Shown: one piece after another, positions 1-8,801 of the stretch
Position numbering within the stretch: position 1 is the stretch's first letter
Layout of the letters: each line of letters begins with the position of its first letter
Source of the DNA: Thiohalorhabdus sp. Cl-TMA
GTDB lineage: Bacteria > Pseudomonadota > Gammaproteobacteria > Thiohalorhabdales > Thiohalorhabdaceae
DNA: 64,000 nucleotides
Assembly: GCF_041821045.1 (NCBI RefSeq)
Contig: NZ_JBGUAW010000006.1
Coordinates: 213,821-277,820 of the forward strand
Reading direction: 5' to 3'
Notes under the pieces: generated by a model
What the model saw: only the letters and a program-made list of their open reading frames with translations
Told to the model about the DNA's origin: nothing
Databases searched by the model: none
Position numbers and translations under genes: made by a program

Positions 1-114
1 GAAGCGCTCTTCCTCGCCTTCCACCCGGAAGTACATCTGCTGGGTGCGGCCGGTGAGCTGCTCGTCATGCAGCCCCATCTCCTGGGACTTGTGCTGATCC
101 TCTACGCGTGCCAT
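1..114 (-). CDS. mgsB: N-methylglutamate synthase subunit B (GltB domain-3-like), N-terminal part only
   Basis: Only the first 38 codons are in the window; the gene runs off the left edge. It starts at an ATG at 114 that overlaps the last codons of the upstream amidotransferase gene by 13 bases, the usual sign of translational coupling. The visible peptide begins MARVEDQHKS and ends in an EGEEERF stretch, with no recognisable domain yet. The assignment rests on order: in N-methylglutamate synthase (GlxBCD/MgsABC) operons the class II amidotransferase is followed by a protein resembling glutamate synthase domain 3, then by the FMN/Fe-S synthase subunit. Function is therefore inferred from context alone. 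Confidence 0.5.
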   Translation of the reverse strand, partial: MARVEDQHKSQEMGLHDEQLTGRTQQMYFRVEGEEERF

Positions 115-1034
115 ACCCGGACCTCCTCTTCATACGGGTCAATCGTATCGATCTCGTGGGGGAAGACGCTCCGGATGGCAACCTCTTCGGAGGCCATGGC
201 AACGAACTGATCGTCTTCGTAGAGGACCAGGGGCTTGGCGGCCATGGTGTCCTTGGCCATGCCGAGGCTGTCCGAGGTGGCCACGATGTAGGTGAACACG
301 CCATCCAGCTCATAGATGGAACGGTTCATGGCCTCCTCGAGCTCGTCGCCCTTCTCCATCCGGTCGGCGACGAAAACGGCGATCAGCTCGGAGTCGCAGT
401 TGGAGTGGAAGCGGTGGCCGCGATGCTCCAGGTAGCGGCGGAACTTCCAATAGTTGGTCAGCTGGCCGTTGTGCACCACGGAGACGTCGTTGTACGGGAA
501 CGCCCAGTAGGGGTGGGCCGAGGCGATGTCCACGTCCGATTCGGTGGCCATGCGGGTGTGCCCGATCCCGTGGGTTCCGGTGAAGCTGTTCAGGTTGTAC
601 TTCTCGGAAACGTCGGTGGCGGAGCCCAGGTCCTTGATGAGCTCAAGGGAATGACCGATGGAGAGGATCTCCACGTGATCATCTTGGACCCATTCGGCGA
701 ACTTGTTCATGTCGCCGTTGTAGTCGATGACATAGCGATGGGCGTAGACGGTCGGGCTGTCTTCCTCGATGATCTTGGCGCCCAGCTCGCTGAGCCGCTC
801 CCGAACCTGCTCGGCCCGCCGCTCGATCTCCCGCTCAACGCCGTAGCCGCGGGTCAGCTCCTCGGTCTCGGCGAGCTTCAGCCGCATGACCAAGTGGTTG
901 GCCTGCGCCGTGCCGTACAGCCCGAACCCGGAGGAATCGGGGCCCCTGTGCCAGAGCGACTGCAGCATGGAGGTCATTTCCTGACCCACATTGCCGCTCT
1001 TTCCCCTATGAATGAGTCCAGCAATGCCGCACAT
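102..1034 (-). CDS. mgsA: N-methylglutamate synthase subunit A, class II glutamine amidotransferase
   Basis: 310 aa. The protein begins MCGIAGL, placing the N-terminal nucleophile Cys2 of Ntn-type class II glutamine amidotransferases directly after the start Met, and carries the RGPDSSG and GHTRMAT motifs of GltB/PurF-type glutaminase domains. It consists of this domain alone. In methylotrophs such stand-alone proteins (GlxB/MgsA) work with MgsB and MgsC to make N-methylglutamate from methylamine-derived glutamyl compounds and 2-oxoglutarate. Here it lies 112 bases after a GmaS-type synthetase and overlaps the next gene, on the same strand as the mgd genes. The class is certain; the N-methylglutamate role is inferred from neighbours, and a glutamate-synthase-like role is the alternative. 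Confidence 0.8.
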   Translation of the reverse strand: MCGIAGLIHRGKSGNVGQEMTSMLQSLWHRGPDSSGFGLYGTAQANHLVMRLKLAETEELTRGYGVEREIERRAEQVRERLSELGAKIIEEDSPTVYAHRYVIDYNGDMNKFAEWVQDDHVEILSIGHSLELIKDLGSATDVSEKYNLNSFTGTHGIGHTRMATESDVDIASAHPYWAFPYNDVSVVHNGQLTNYWKFRRYLEHRGHRFHSNCDSELIAVFVADRMEKGDELEEAMNRSIYELDGVFTYIVATSDSLGMAKDTMAAKPLVLYEDDQFVAMASEEVAIRSVFPHEIDTIDPYEEEVRVWHA

Positions 1035-1146
1035 TCTTAGGCTCCTTGTCTATGCATTTAGTTTTCCGGCCCTCGTTACAGTCGCGGAAGGCCCTAAAGG
1101 CCGGTCCCGGCGACGGCCATGCCGGGCCGGGGCCGGCTAGTAATAC

Positions 1147-2622
1147 CTACGGAAGGATGTCCAAGTACTCGTTCACGTCCCAGTCACTCACTTCGGAGAG
1201 GAATCGCATCCACTCGTCGTACTTGTAGTGCTGGAAGACCTTGTACATATCGCCCGGCAGGGCCGATTTGACCACTTCGTCGGCGTTGAAGGCCTCCAGC
1301 GCCTCGCCGAGGGAGAACGGCAGCTTCTCGTAGCGCCCTTCCACGTCGTCCATGTGGTCGTAGATGTTGCGCTGCTCGGGCTCGCCGGCATCGATGTCGT
1401 TCTTGATGCCGTCGTCCATGGCCTTTAGAAGGCCGGCGGACAGCAGGTACGGGTTGTGGGAGGAATCCACCACCTTGTACTCGAACCGGCCGGGGGCGGA
1501 GTTCCGGATGGAGGTGGTCCGGTTCTGGTAGCCCCAGCTGGCATAGACGGGCGCCCAGAAGCCGGTGTCCAGCAGCCGCCGGTAGGAGTTCACGGTGGGG
1601 CAGCCGAGGATGGTGAGGCCCCGGATGTGCTTGATCATGCCGCCCATGGCCTGCAGGCCCACCTTGCCGGGCATGCGGGGGTTGTCCCCCTCGGGCATGA
1701 ACAGGTTCTCGCCGCCCTTGGTGTACTGGAAGTTCTCCGCCATGCCCGGGAAATCGCCGGTGTGGCCGAGGGACTTGGTCTCGGTCTCGCCGCCCTTCCA
1801 CAGAGAAATGTTGGTGTGGCAGGCGGAGGCCGAGAGGTTCATGAAGGGCTTGGACATGAAGCAGGCGATTAGGCCGTGCTCCCGGGCCACCTGGGCGCAG
1901 ATCTGCCGGTAGGTGGTCAGCCGGTCGGCGTTCTTCATGACATCGTCGAAGGTGAAGTTGAGCTCGAGCTGGCCGGGGGCGTCCTCATGGTCGCCCTGGA
2001 TCATGTCCAGGCCCATCTTCCGCCCGTACTCGATGCACTTCATGTACACGGGGCGCAGGGACTCGAACTGGTCGATGTGGTAGCAGAAGGGGTTGCTGTA
2101 CCCACCGGCCGGCTTGCCGTTCTCGTCCTTCTTCAGCCACATCATCTCCGGCTCGGTGCCGGCGCGCAGCTGCATGCCGTGTTCCTTCTGGAACTGCTCG
2201 TGGATGCGCCGCAGGTTGCCCCGGCAGTCGGAGGTCAGATAGGCCCCCGGATTCTCGGGCTCCTCCCGGCCCCGGAACAGCGTGCAGAAGACGCGGGCCA
2301 CGCGGGTATCCCAGGGAAGCTGAACGAAGGTCTCCGGCTCGGGCAGCCCAACCAGCTCCCAGGCACCGGCGTCGTAGCCGATATAGTCTTCATTCCGGTC
2401 GATAAACAGGTTGGCCGTGGAGCCGTAGACCAGCTGGAAGCCGCCCTGGCAGATCCGCTCCCAATGGTCGGCAGGGGCGCCCTTGCCCATGATCCGGCCG
2501 GTGACAGACACGAACTGGTAATAGATGTACTCGATGCCCAGCTCGTCGATCTTCTTCCGGACTTCCTTTGCCTTGTCATCCCGTCCTGGGGTATTCAGGA
2601 AGTTCTCAAGATCCGTCGCCAT
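1147..2622 (-). CDS. gmaS: glutamine synthetase family protein, probable gamma-glutamylmethylamide synthetase
   Basis: 491 aa, a full-length glutamine-synthetase fold protein. Visible family features are the AGTEPEMMW metal/glutamate-binding strand, QGDHEDAPGQLELNF, the NLSASACHTNISLW segment and NRTTSIRNSAPGRFEYK near the nucleotide site. It is not the classic GlnA type; the sequence looks like the GlnT/GmaS branch. GmaS ligates methylamine to glutamate using ATP to give gamma-glutamylmethylamide, the first step of the N-methylglutamate pathway. The position between the sarcosine-oxidase-like genes (174-base gap) and mgsA supports this. Alternatives are an ordinary type III glutamine synthetase or a glutamyl-polyamine ligase. 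At 491 aa it is somewhat longer than I expect for GmaS. Confidence 0.72.
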   Translation of the reverse strand: MATDLENFLNTPGRDDKAKEVRKKIDELGIEYIYYQFVSVTGRIMGKGAPADHWERICQGGFQLVYGSTANLFIDRNEDYIGYDAGAWELVGLPEPETFVQLPWDTRVARVFCTLFRGREEPENPGAYLTSDCRGNLRRIHEQFQKEHGMQLRAGTEPEMMWLKKDENGKPAGGYSNPFCYHIDQFESLRPVYMKCIEYGRKMGLDMIQGDHEDAPGQLELNFTFDDVMKNADRLTTYRQICAQVAREHGLIACFMSKPFMNLSASACHTNISLWKGGETETKSLGHTGDFPGMAENFQYTKGGENLFMPEGDNPRMPGKVGLQAMGGMIKHIRGLTILGCPTVNSYRRLLDTGFWAPVYASWGYQNRTTSIRNSAPGRFEYKVVDSSHNPYLLSAGLLKAMDDGIKNDIDAGEPEQRNIYDHMDDVEGRYEKLPFSLGEALEAFNADEVVKSALPGDMYKVFQHYKYDEWMRFLSEVSDWDVNEYLDILP

Positions 2623-2796
2623 TGCTCACCCTCCTGTGTGGGATTGCCCACGATTGTTCCGAAGCCGTTCTGCTCCGGGAAAAGGACTCTCGGTTGCCGG
2701 GCTATGCCGTGCCGTCACGGCGGACGCCCGGCCATCCAGCTGTCCGGGGGTGTGACGACCACATCCGACCGCCATCCACACCCCCCGCCCGCGTCA

Positions 2797-3474
2797 CTAT
2801 CCTTCCAGGACCCAGCCGGCGCCGACCGCTCCGCCGCCGAGCTCGTCGACCAGGCCGTACAGCGTGTCCCAGAGGTAGCCGCCCAGGCTGAAATCCACCC
2901 AGATGCGATAAACGGGGCTGCCGTTCTTCTCCTGCGGCAGAATCCCGCAGGAGACGCCGCCCGCCATCTGGGTGAATACAAAAGCGCCCGTATGGCCGCG
3001 GAAGTTGAAAGTGCACACCCGCTCCAGGACTTCCAGGGCCGCGCTGCCGGTAAGCGCCAGCTCCGCGTCCTGCTTTTCCAGGCGGTAGACGCCCGTCCGG
3101 CCGAAGCCCAGGTCGGCGTCCATCTGCGCCACCGGTCCGCCGGAGCCTCCATCCTCGACGATGAATTCCTTGCCGCCGGTACGGATCACCAGGCCACCCC
3201 CCTCCAGCTCCTGCCACTGGAAGACGGCCTCCGGGGGCGTTACACCGTGGGTGCGCAGGAATTCCTCCGCATCCGGCCCTTTCACCCCCATACGAGGCAG
3301 GGTGGAGAGGTCCGCCAGCGCCAGCCGGGCCGGATCGGTGGCCTCCACCCCGGCATCCACTACCCGCCAGACCAGCGGGTCCTCGGCCCCCCCGGGCCGC
3401 GGCCCGGACTGGACCACAGGGGTCTCGTGCACGGGGCTGCGGCGCTGAGGGGTCTGCTGCGTTTCAGAGCTCAT
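2797..3474 (-). CDS. mgdD: N-methylglutamate dehydrogenase / sarcosine oxidase-type gamma subunit
   Basis: 225 aa. Its start (ATG at 3474) overlaps the stop of the alpha-subunit gene in an ATGA arrangement, so the two are translationally coupled. The protein resembles SoxG, a small GcvT-like (folate-binding-fold) subunit of heterotetrameric sarcosine oxidases; the stretch DLSTLPRMGVKGPDAEEFL is typical of that fold. It is the fourth gene of a B-D-A-G series, the normal order of the four subunits. In N-methylglutamate dehydrogenase the homologous subunit is called MgdD. It has no catalytic motif of its own. The subunit identity is supported by order more than by motif. Confidence 0.78.
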   Translation of the reverse strand: MSSETQQTPQRRSPVHETPVVQSGPRPGGAEDPLVWRVVDAGVEATDPARLALADLSTLPRMGVKGPDAEEFLRTHGVTPPEAVFQWQELEGGGLVIRTGGKEFIVEDGGSGGPVAQMDADLGFGRTGVYRLEKQDAELALTGSAALEVLERVCTFNFRGHTGAFVFTQMAGGVSCGILPQEKNGSPVYRIWVDFSLGGYLWDTLYGLVDELGGGAVGAGWVLEG

Positions 3475-6425
3475 TGCGTGACCGCCTCCGTCGCTCCGCC
3501 GGAAAGCGGCTCGGGATCCACTTTCTGGCGGGTGTTTTTGGGGTCGTAGAAAGGAATCGACTCCACCGTGGCCGTGACCCGGGAGCCATCACCCAGCTTG
3601 ATGGGGATCTGCGTGCCCGGCTCCGCCTGATGCGGGGCCAGGTAGCACAACCCGATGGGCTTACCCAGGGTGGGGCTGTGGGCGATGCTGGTGACCCGGC
3701 CGGTGATCTCGTTGCCGTCGAGGACCAGGTTGCACTCCTTCGGCAGCGCTCCGCTGTAGCCTTCCGGCAGGGAGAATCCGGCCAGCTGCCGCTCCTTGGG
3801 CCGGTCCTGGAGCATCTGCAGGGAGCGCTGGCCGATGAAGAAGGGCTTTTCCATCTTCACCGCCCAGCTCATGCCGAGCATGAAGGGGTCCGTGAGCGGA
3901 TCGCTGTCCACCCCGACTATGTTGATGCCCTTCTCCAGGCGCAGAACCCGCTGGGCCTCCAGGCCGCAGGCCTGGATCCCGTACGGGGCGCCCGCTTCCA
4001 GCAGCCGGTCGAGAACATGCTGGGCCCACTGGCTGGGAACGTGGACCTCGTAGCTCAGCTCGCCGACGAAGCCGGACCGGAGAAGGCGTCCGCGCACCCC
4101 GGCGATGGTGCCCTCCCGGAAATGCGGGAAGGGGAACTGCTCCTCGTCGAGGTTTACGTCCGTCAGTCCCTCCAGGACCCGGCGGGCGTAGGGCCCGGCC
4201 AGATTCAGGCCGGCGAACTGCCCCGTAACGTTCACCATCCACAGGTCGGACATGCCCCATTCGATGGCGCATTGCTGCATTTCCTGGTACACCCCGGAGG
4301 AGTGCGTGGTGCCCACGGTCACGTAGAAGCGGTCCTCCGCCAGCCGACCCACCAGACCGTCGGCGGTGACCACCCCCGCCTCGTCGCACTGCAGGCACAG
4401 GGAGCTCCGTCCCACCTGGAGGCTGCTGTATTTGCCCGTGAAGAACCGGTCCAGGAACTCGGGAGCGTCGCTGCCGTTCACCTCGATCTTGCCCAGCGGG
4501 CTCACGTCGATGATGCCCACCGCATTGCGGATCTGGTTCACCTCGGCGGTGATGGCGCCATCCCGGCCGGCGCCGGAGCCCGCGTAGTAGGCCGGGCGCA
4601 GCCAGGCACCGGCGCGCAGGAACTCATCGGCCCGCATGGACTTGTGCTTGGAATGCAGGGCGCTGACGCGCACGGCGCGGAAGCGGCGGCCCGCCAGGTG
4701 CTTGAAGGGCACCGGATGGTAGTAGGGCCGAGCCGTGGTGGTGCCCACCTGATCGATGGGCTCGCCGCGGATCCGCGACAGGATGCGGACGGCATTCATG
4801 TTGGAATGCTTGCCCTGGCTCGGCCCCATGCCGTTGGTGGAATACCGCTTGAGGAGCTCGATGTTGTCGAAGCCCTCCTTGGCGGCATTGTGGTAATCCT
4901 TGAGGTGCAGATCCTCGTCCATGTCGACGAAGTTCTTGCCCTTGGGATGGGCCAGGATCGGATAGGGATGGCTCGGCGGCGGGCCCTGCGGCTCGAGCGC
5001 CTGGGGTACCTCTTCCACCGCCTTGCCCACCTGAGCGGCGGCCGCCAGCCCGGCCCGCTTGCCGTCCGTAAGCTTGTCGGAGAGGACGTACTGCCCGTTC
5101 ACCCGGCCGGCCCCGAACACCCCCTCGGGGACGCTGGCGGGCACGAACTGATGCACCCGGGGGTCGTACTGGACCGTGGCGCCGGCCTGGTAGAGCAGGT
5201 TCAGGGCCGGAGTCCAGCCGGTACTCATGAGAAGACCGTCGCACTCGATGCGCTCGCCGGCGCTCCAGTCATCCGGCCGCTCCGTCCGGAACCGGGCGAG
5301 AGTGACCGCGGAGAGGGTTCCGTCCGAACCGGCGTGGGCCTCTCCGACGGCATGGCCCTTGTAGATGGGGATCCGGGCCTTGGCGACCTGGTCCGCGAGG
5401 TCGGAGCCCTCCCCTTCCTCGCGGAGGTCGGCGATTCCCGCCACGTCCACCCCGGCCTCGGCCATGTCCAGCGCGGCCCGATAACCGTCCGCGTTCGCTG
5501 CAACCACCACCAGCCGCTTGCAAGGCTTTACGGAATAGAGCTGCACCAGCCGCTGCGCGGCGGAGGCCAGCATGACCCCGGGGAGGTCATTATTGCGGAA
5601 GACCGTTGGCTGCTCCCAGCTGCCGGTGGCGACCACCACCGAGCCTGCCCGCATCTTGGTCAGGAACTGGTCGTCCACCAGCGGGACCCAGTGATCGCTG
5701 TAATAGCCGGCGGCCATGGTTCCGGTGCGGATTTCCAGGCCCTCCGTCTGCTCGGCCTGCTCCAGCAGCTCGGCCCGGCGCTGCGCCACCACCGGATCGT
5801 TGGCGCCCTGAAAGTTGAGGGTCCCGCCGGCGTAGGGGTTCTCGTCCACCACCACCGTGCGGGCGCCCGTCTGCGCCGCAGCGATCCCGGCGGACAGGCC
5901 GCTGGGTCCGGCACCCACCACAAGCACGTCGCAGAAGTCGTAGCGCTTGTCGGCCCAGGTGCGAGTACCCGCGGTGTTGAGGGTGCCGAGGCCGGCCATC
6001 TCGCGGATCCGACGCTCCCACATGGGGAACAGTCGCTTGGGCGTATGGAAGGCCTTGTAGTAGAAGCCCACCGGCATGAGCTTGGAGAAGTTGTTCACCC
6101 ACCGGTTGCGGTCCTTGGCCACGCCGCCGCTGGTGTTCACCGCGGTGAGGTTCTGGCCCTCCCGGATGGGCGTGACGTCGCCGCGGATGTTGAGGGTCTC
6201 CCCGTCATCCACCATCACGTTCACGTCATGGTTGGCCAGACTGAGGATTCCGCGCGGCCTGTGGTATTTGAAGCTTCGACCCAGGATCCGTACCCCGTTC
6301 GCCCACAGGGCGGTGGTAATGGTGTCCCCGGCGTAACCGGTGTAGCTTTTTCCTTCGAAGTGGAAGGTCACCGGACGGCTGCGGTCGATGCGCTCGTTCG
6401 GGTTCGAAGACAGGCGTTCGGCCAT
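3471..6425 (-). CDS. mgdC: N-methylglutamate dehydrogenase / sarcosine oxidase-type alpha subunit
   Basis: 984 aa, the expected size for SoxA-type subunits. Domains in order: an N-terminal Fer2_4-like ferredoxin fold (about 15-110, with RPRGILSLANHDVNV), a pyridine-nucleotide/FAD Rossmann region starting [12 protein letters not shown] near 170, a middle domain, and a C-terminal GcvT-like folate domain from about 600 (GIIDVSPLGKIEVNG, then LSYEVHVPS). In sarcosine oxidase this domain passes the methyl carbon to tetrahydrofolate as methylene-THF; N-methylglutamate dehydrogenase uses the same architecture to release glutamate. With gmaS and mgsA downstream on the same strand, N-methylglutamate is the likelier substrate. 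Sarcosine oxidation in glycine betaine breakdown remains the main alternative. Confidence 0.85.
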   Translation of the reverse strand: MAERLSSNPNERIDRSRPVTFHFEGKSYTGYAGDTITTALWANGVRILGRSFKYHRPRGILSLANHDVNVMVDDGETLNIRGDVTPIREGQNLTAVNTSGGVAKDRNRWVNNFSKLMPVGFYYKAFHTPKRLFPMWERRIREMAGLGTLNTAGTRTWADKRYDFCDVLVVGAGPSGLSAGIAAAQTGARTVVVDENPYAGGTLNFQGANDPVVAQRRAELLEQAEQTEGLEIRTGTMAAGYYSDHWVPLVDDQFLTKMRAGSVVVATGSWEQPTVFRNNDLPGVMLASAAQRLVQLYSVKPCKRLVVVAANADGYRAALDMAEAGVDVAGIADLREEGEGSDLADQVAKARIPIYKGHAVGEAHAGSDGTLSAVTLARFRTERPDDWSAGERIECDGLLMSTGWTPALNLLYQAGATVQYDPRVHQFVPASVPEGVFGAGRVNGQYVLSDKLTDGKRAGLAAAAQVGKAVEEVPQALEPQGPPPSHPYPILAHPKGKNFVDMDEDLHLKDYHNAAKEGFDNIELLKRYSTNGMGPSQGKHSNMNAVRILSRIRGEPIDQVGTTTARPYYHPVPFKHLAGRRFRAVRVSALHSKHKSMRADEFLRAGAWLRPAYYAGSGAGRDGAITAEVNQIRNAVGIIDVSPLGKIEVNGSDAPEFLDRFFTGKYSSLQVGRSSLCLQCDEAGVVTADGLVGRLAEDRFYVTVGTTHSSGVYQEMQQCAIEWGMSDLWMVNVTGQFAGLNLAGPYARRVLEGLTDVNLDEEQFPFPHFREGTIAGVRGRLLRSGFVGELSYEVHVPSQWAQHVLDRLLEAGAPYGIQACGLEAQRVLRLEKGINIVGVDSDPLTDPFMLGMSWAVKMEKPFFIGQRSLQMLQDRPKERQLAGFSLPEGYSGALPKECNLVLDGNEITGRVTSIAHSPTLGKPIGLCYLAPHQAEPGTQIPIKLGDGSRVTATVESIPFYDPKNTRQKVDPEPLSGGATEAVTQ

Positions 6426-6451
6426 GCCAAATGCTCCCTGGACGGATTGCT

Positions 6452-6697
6452 CTAGGGGAGATAGCTCCGGATGAATTTGTCCGCCGCGGTATCCCGTTCA
6501 GCCACGAACCAGGTGCCGCTGGCGTTGTGGTACCACCACTCCTTCTGCACGCCCGGTGCGCCGTCGTGCCCGTAGACGTAGTGCATCCACTCCTCATCGG
6601 TGCACTGCTGCGGGTCGGGCATTTCTTCCACCGGGCCGCCGTAGGCGAACTCCGAAGCGGGCCGCCAGCCGTTCAACGGACAAGGAACCAGTTTCAT
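6452..6697 (-). CDS. mgdB: N-methylglutamate dehydrogenase / sarcosine oxidase-type delta subunit
   Basis: 81 aa, starting MKLVPCPLNG. SoxD proteins are small zinc-binding subunits; the Corynebacterium type has a CPxCG start, whereas here the second cysteine is an asparagine (CPLNG). The rest, ending EWWYHNASGTWFVAERDT, matches the proteobacterial delta subunits. I recall the CP[IL]NG form as common in the non-Corynebacterium branch that includes N-methylglutamate dehydrogenases, but I cannot verify this here. The gene lies between the beta gene (2-base gap) and the alpha gene (26-base gap), the standard order, so it is surely part of the same complex. Confidence 0.85.
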   Translation of the reverse strand: MKLVPCPLNGWRPASEFAYGGPVEEMPDPQQCTDEEWMHYVYGHDGAPGVQKEWWYHNASGTWFVAERDTAADKFIRSYLP

Positions 6698-6699
6698 GA

Positions 6700-7941
6700 T
6701 CAGTGCCCCACAGATGCTGCGGCCCGTTCTCCCATCAGCCGGTTCTCGGTGAACCGGGACAGGCGGAAGGGCTCGATGAGCTCGGGTACGCGGTCGGTGG
6801 CTACCAGCTCGGACATGGTCTTGCCGCTCACCGGTGTCGCCTTGAAGCCCCAGGTGCCCCAGCCGGAATCCAGGTAGAACCCTTCGACCGGGGTCTTACC
6901 CATGATGGGCGCGAAATCCGGCGTGATATCGGCCATGCCCGCCCACTGGCGGACCACCTTCAGCTCGGAGGTGAAGGGGAACAGGTCCAGGGCGTTGTCG
7001 ATGAGGCCTTCGGTGAAATCCAGGCTGGACCGTGTGGAGTGCAGCTCGTAGGGATCCAGGGAGGAGCCCATCACCAGCTCCCCGCGGGAGGACTGGTTGA
7101 TGTAGGTATGCAGGGTTCCGGACACGATGATGGTATCCAGCCACGGCTTGTGCGGCTCGGACACCGCGGCCTGCAGGGGCCGGATCTGGATGGGCGTGGA
7201 GAACCCGGCCATCTCCGTGAGGCGGGGCGTGAAGCCGGCCACCGCGCACAGCACCTTTTTCGTGTTGATCGTCCCGCGGTTGGTCTCCACCCCGGTCACC
7301 CGGCCGGATTCGATGTTGATCCCGGTGACCTCGGTCTTCTGGTGGATCTCCGCGCCGCGCAGCGAGGCGCCCTTGCCGTAGCCCCAGGCCACCGCGTCGT
7401 GGCGGGCGATGGCTCCGGGGGCGTGGTAGAGGGCGCCCATCACCGGCATCTCCCCGCCGCATTCCAGATTCATCTCGGGGACATCCCGGCGGATCTCGTT
7501 GGGGTAGACCACCTCGCTATCCACGTCGAAATGCTTGTTCACCTCGGCGCGCCACCGCATGGTGTTCAGCGACCCTTCCGTATGGGCCAGGGTGTAGTGC
7601 CCGCGGGTGGAGTAGAAGATGTTGAGGTCGAAATCCTGGGAAAGGTCCTGGAAAAGGCGCACACTTTTATCGTAGAATTGCACCCCTTCAGGCGTCAGGT
7701 AATTGGAGCGGACGATCGTGGTATTCCGCCCGGTGTTGCCGCCGCCGATATACCCCTTTTCCAGGACCGCCACGTTGGTGATGCCGTGATCCTTGGCGAG
7801 ATAGTAGGCGGCGGCCAGACCGTGCCCCCCGCCTCCGATGATCACCACGTCGTAGCTGTCCTGTAGCTCATCCGGAGTGTTGAACATCCGCGGTTCGGGA
7901 TGATCCTTGTACATCGCGAACCGTAATAGTTGATGTGCCAT
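6700..7941 (-). CDS. mgdA: N-methylglutamate dehydrogenase / sarcosine oxidase-type beta subunit
   Basis: 413 aa FAD-dependent DAO-family subunit. The dinucleotide motif VVIIGGGGHGLAAAYYL is near residue 32, followed by the NTGRNTTIVRSNYLTPEG segment characteristic of SoxB, and a C-terminal GWGTWGFKATPVSGK flavin-contact region. This subunit oxidises the N-methyl group and hands electrons onward within the heterotetramer. It is the first gene of mgdABCD-gmaS-mgsAB, so the operon promoter should lie in the gene-free stretch upstream of 7941. The start ATG at 7941 gives the N-terminal extension (MAHQLLRFAM) usual for SoxB. Substrate assignment is from context. Confidence 0.85.
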   Translation of the reverse strand: MAHQLLRFAMYKDHPEPRMFNTPDELQDSYDVVIIGGGGHGLAAAYYLAKDHGITNVAVLEKGYIGGGNTGRNTTIVRSNYLTPEGVQFYDKSVRLFQDLSQDFDLNIFYSTRGHYTLAHTEGSLNTMRWRAEVNKHFDVDSEVVYPNEIRRDVPEMNLECGGEMPVMGALYHAPGAIARHDAVAWGYGKGASLRGAEIHQKTEVTGINIESGRVTGVETNRGTINTKKVLCAVAGFTPRLTEMAGFSTPIQIRPLQAAVSEPHKPWLDTIIVSGTLHTYINQSSRGELVMGSSLDPYELHSTRSSLDFTEGLIDNALDLFPFTSELKVVRQWAGMADITPDFAPIMGKTPVEGFYLDSGWGTWGFKATPVSGKTMSELVATDRVPELIEPFRLSRFTENRLMGERAAASVGH

Positions 7942-8321
7942 AGTGGCTTCCTAGTCCGGAATTGACCCAAAGGTTCGAATTCGTTTTCGGGCTCAGCCCT
8001 TGGCTTTTCGCCCTCGCCGCACTGTTCAACTTTTCATATTTGGTTTTAAAAAAAATCTAACTTTGGGCGTAGGCCGGTTATACCTTTGAGGGTATATCCC
8101 GCACTGCCGGGGAATTCGGGGCTTCAGGCAAGGTTGGAAAAGCGGGAAGCAGGGGCGCCGGGAGAGGAAGGAAAACGGATACGCCGGCCTGCGGAGCCGA
8201 GGACCGGCCGGTGCTTCGATGCCGCACGGAAGGCGCGGGGCACAGCGGCGGAAGGCGGGCCCCGCAGTCCGCGGAAGGCGGATCTACAGTCGGGTGAGCA
8301 AACCTGGAGAAATGGCGGGCT
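7942..8321. promoter_or_regulatory. gene-free leader of the mgd operon with an AT-rich tract and a TATACC palindrome
   Basis: No convincing gene is visible here. Nearest to mgdA is an AT-rich stretch (about 8025-8060, including eight consecutive A) unlike the surrounding GC-rich DNA, a plausible promoter or activator region for the minus-strand operon. At 8079-8096 is an inverted repeat with perfect 6-base arms (TATACC / GGTATA, 6-base spacer). It recalls the TAC...GTA palindromes seen elsewhere in the window but its arms are two bases closer, so the same regulator cannot be assumed. From 8100 to 8321 I see nothing beyond low-quality open frames. Confidence 0.45.
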
Positions 8322-8552
8322 CTATTCCGCTGGGCGCCTCCGCCGCAGTGACATCAAAGCGAAGTAGGACATACCCACGCCTGATCCCACCAGGGCCCCG
8401 CCGACCCCATAGAGCCAGGGGGCCGCGCCTCCCGACCCGAAGAAGACCACCAGGGCGATGGTCATTCCCGTATAGCTCAGCAGGTTTCCGACCACGATTC
8501 TGCGCTTCAGCATCCTCTCGCCTTGCTCCCCTTCGGGGATGGTGCGTGCCAT
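8322..8552 (-). CDS. small predicted inner-membrane protein
   Basis: 76 aa. Basic N-terminus (ERMLKRRIVVGN), two hydrophobic stretches (about 25-40 and 45-65) and a basic tail (SLRRRRPAE) suggest a two-helix membrane protein with both ends in the cytoplasm. The start ATG immediately follows the stop of the gene upstream, so the two are probably translated together. I do not recognise the family. It lies in a small group with the SMR transporter gene and the following small membrane ORF. No function is proposed. Confidence 0.5.
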   Translation of the reverse strand: MARTIPEGEQGERMLKRRIVVGNLLSYTGMTIALVVFFGSGGAAPWLYGVGGALVGSGVGMSYFALMSLRRRRPAE

Positions 8553-8801
8553 TCACGCCTCCTCGTTGCTCACCACACTCGGGGGCACTGAGGCGATCTT
8601 CGCCTCGGCGGGGCCGGCCTTCACCGCGCGGATGGCCTCCATGACCCCGCTGCACTCCGTGGACATTATGGCCGCTCCCGTAACGGAAAGTGCAAGCCCC
8701 AGCAGGAAATTCCACAACAGCCATATCATGGGCCACCAGCTGAGGCCAGCCTTCAGGTGTGCCCAGACCGGATACTCCATGAACCGAATCAGGCCCGGCA
8801 C
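8553..8801 (-). CDS. small predicted membrane protein, possibly frameshifted at its 5' end
   Basis: The open frame begins at a GTG (8801) with no clear ribosome binding site and encodes 82 aa with a strong hydrophobic run (WWPMIWLLWNFLLGLALSVTG) and a soluble tail. The same frame continues upstream as protein-like sequence (REPAYWLLPIVPG) until a run of seven G (minus strand, 8832-8838). Removing one G joins it to an open frame starting at ATG 8925, giving about 122 aa that begins soon after the SMR gene. So the annotated ORF may be the 3' part of a longer gene broken by a homopolymer change, real or a sequencing error. Family not recognised. Confidence 0.4.
   Translation of the reverse strand: MPGLIRFMEYPVWAHLKAGLSWWPMIWLLWNFLLGLALSVTGAAIMSTECSGVMEAIRAVKAGPAEAKIASVPPSVVSNEEA

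Noticed and set aside
108-1040. Long plus-strand open frame opposite mgsA
   Set aside because: High GC content makes the opposite strand of real genes open; its translation is rich in Val/Gly/His with no domain, while the minus strand gives a clear amidotransferase.
3474-6455. 993-residue plus-strand open frame opposite mgdC
   Set aside because: It mirrors the alpha subunit gene and has shadow-type composition; the minus strand protein matches a known family along its full length.
8079-8096. Counting the TATACC palindrome as a NarL-type site
   Set aside because: TAC and GTA are two bases closer than the 7-2-7 arrangement, and neither heptamer is a good match.
8086-8367. 93-codon plus-strand ORF upstream of mgdA
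   Set aside because: Low-complexity Gly/Arg composition and no ribosome site; it overlaps the small membrane gene on the other strand.
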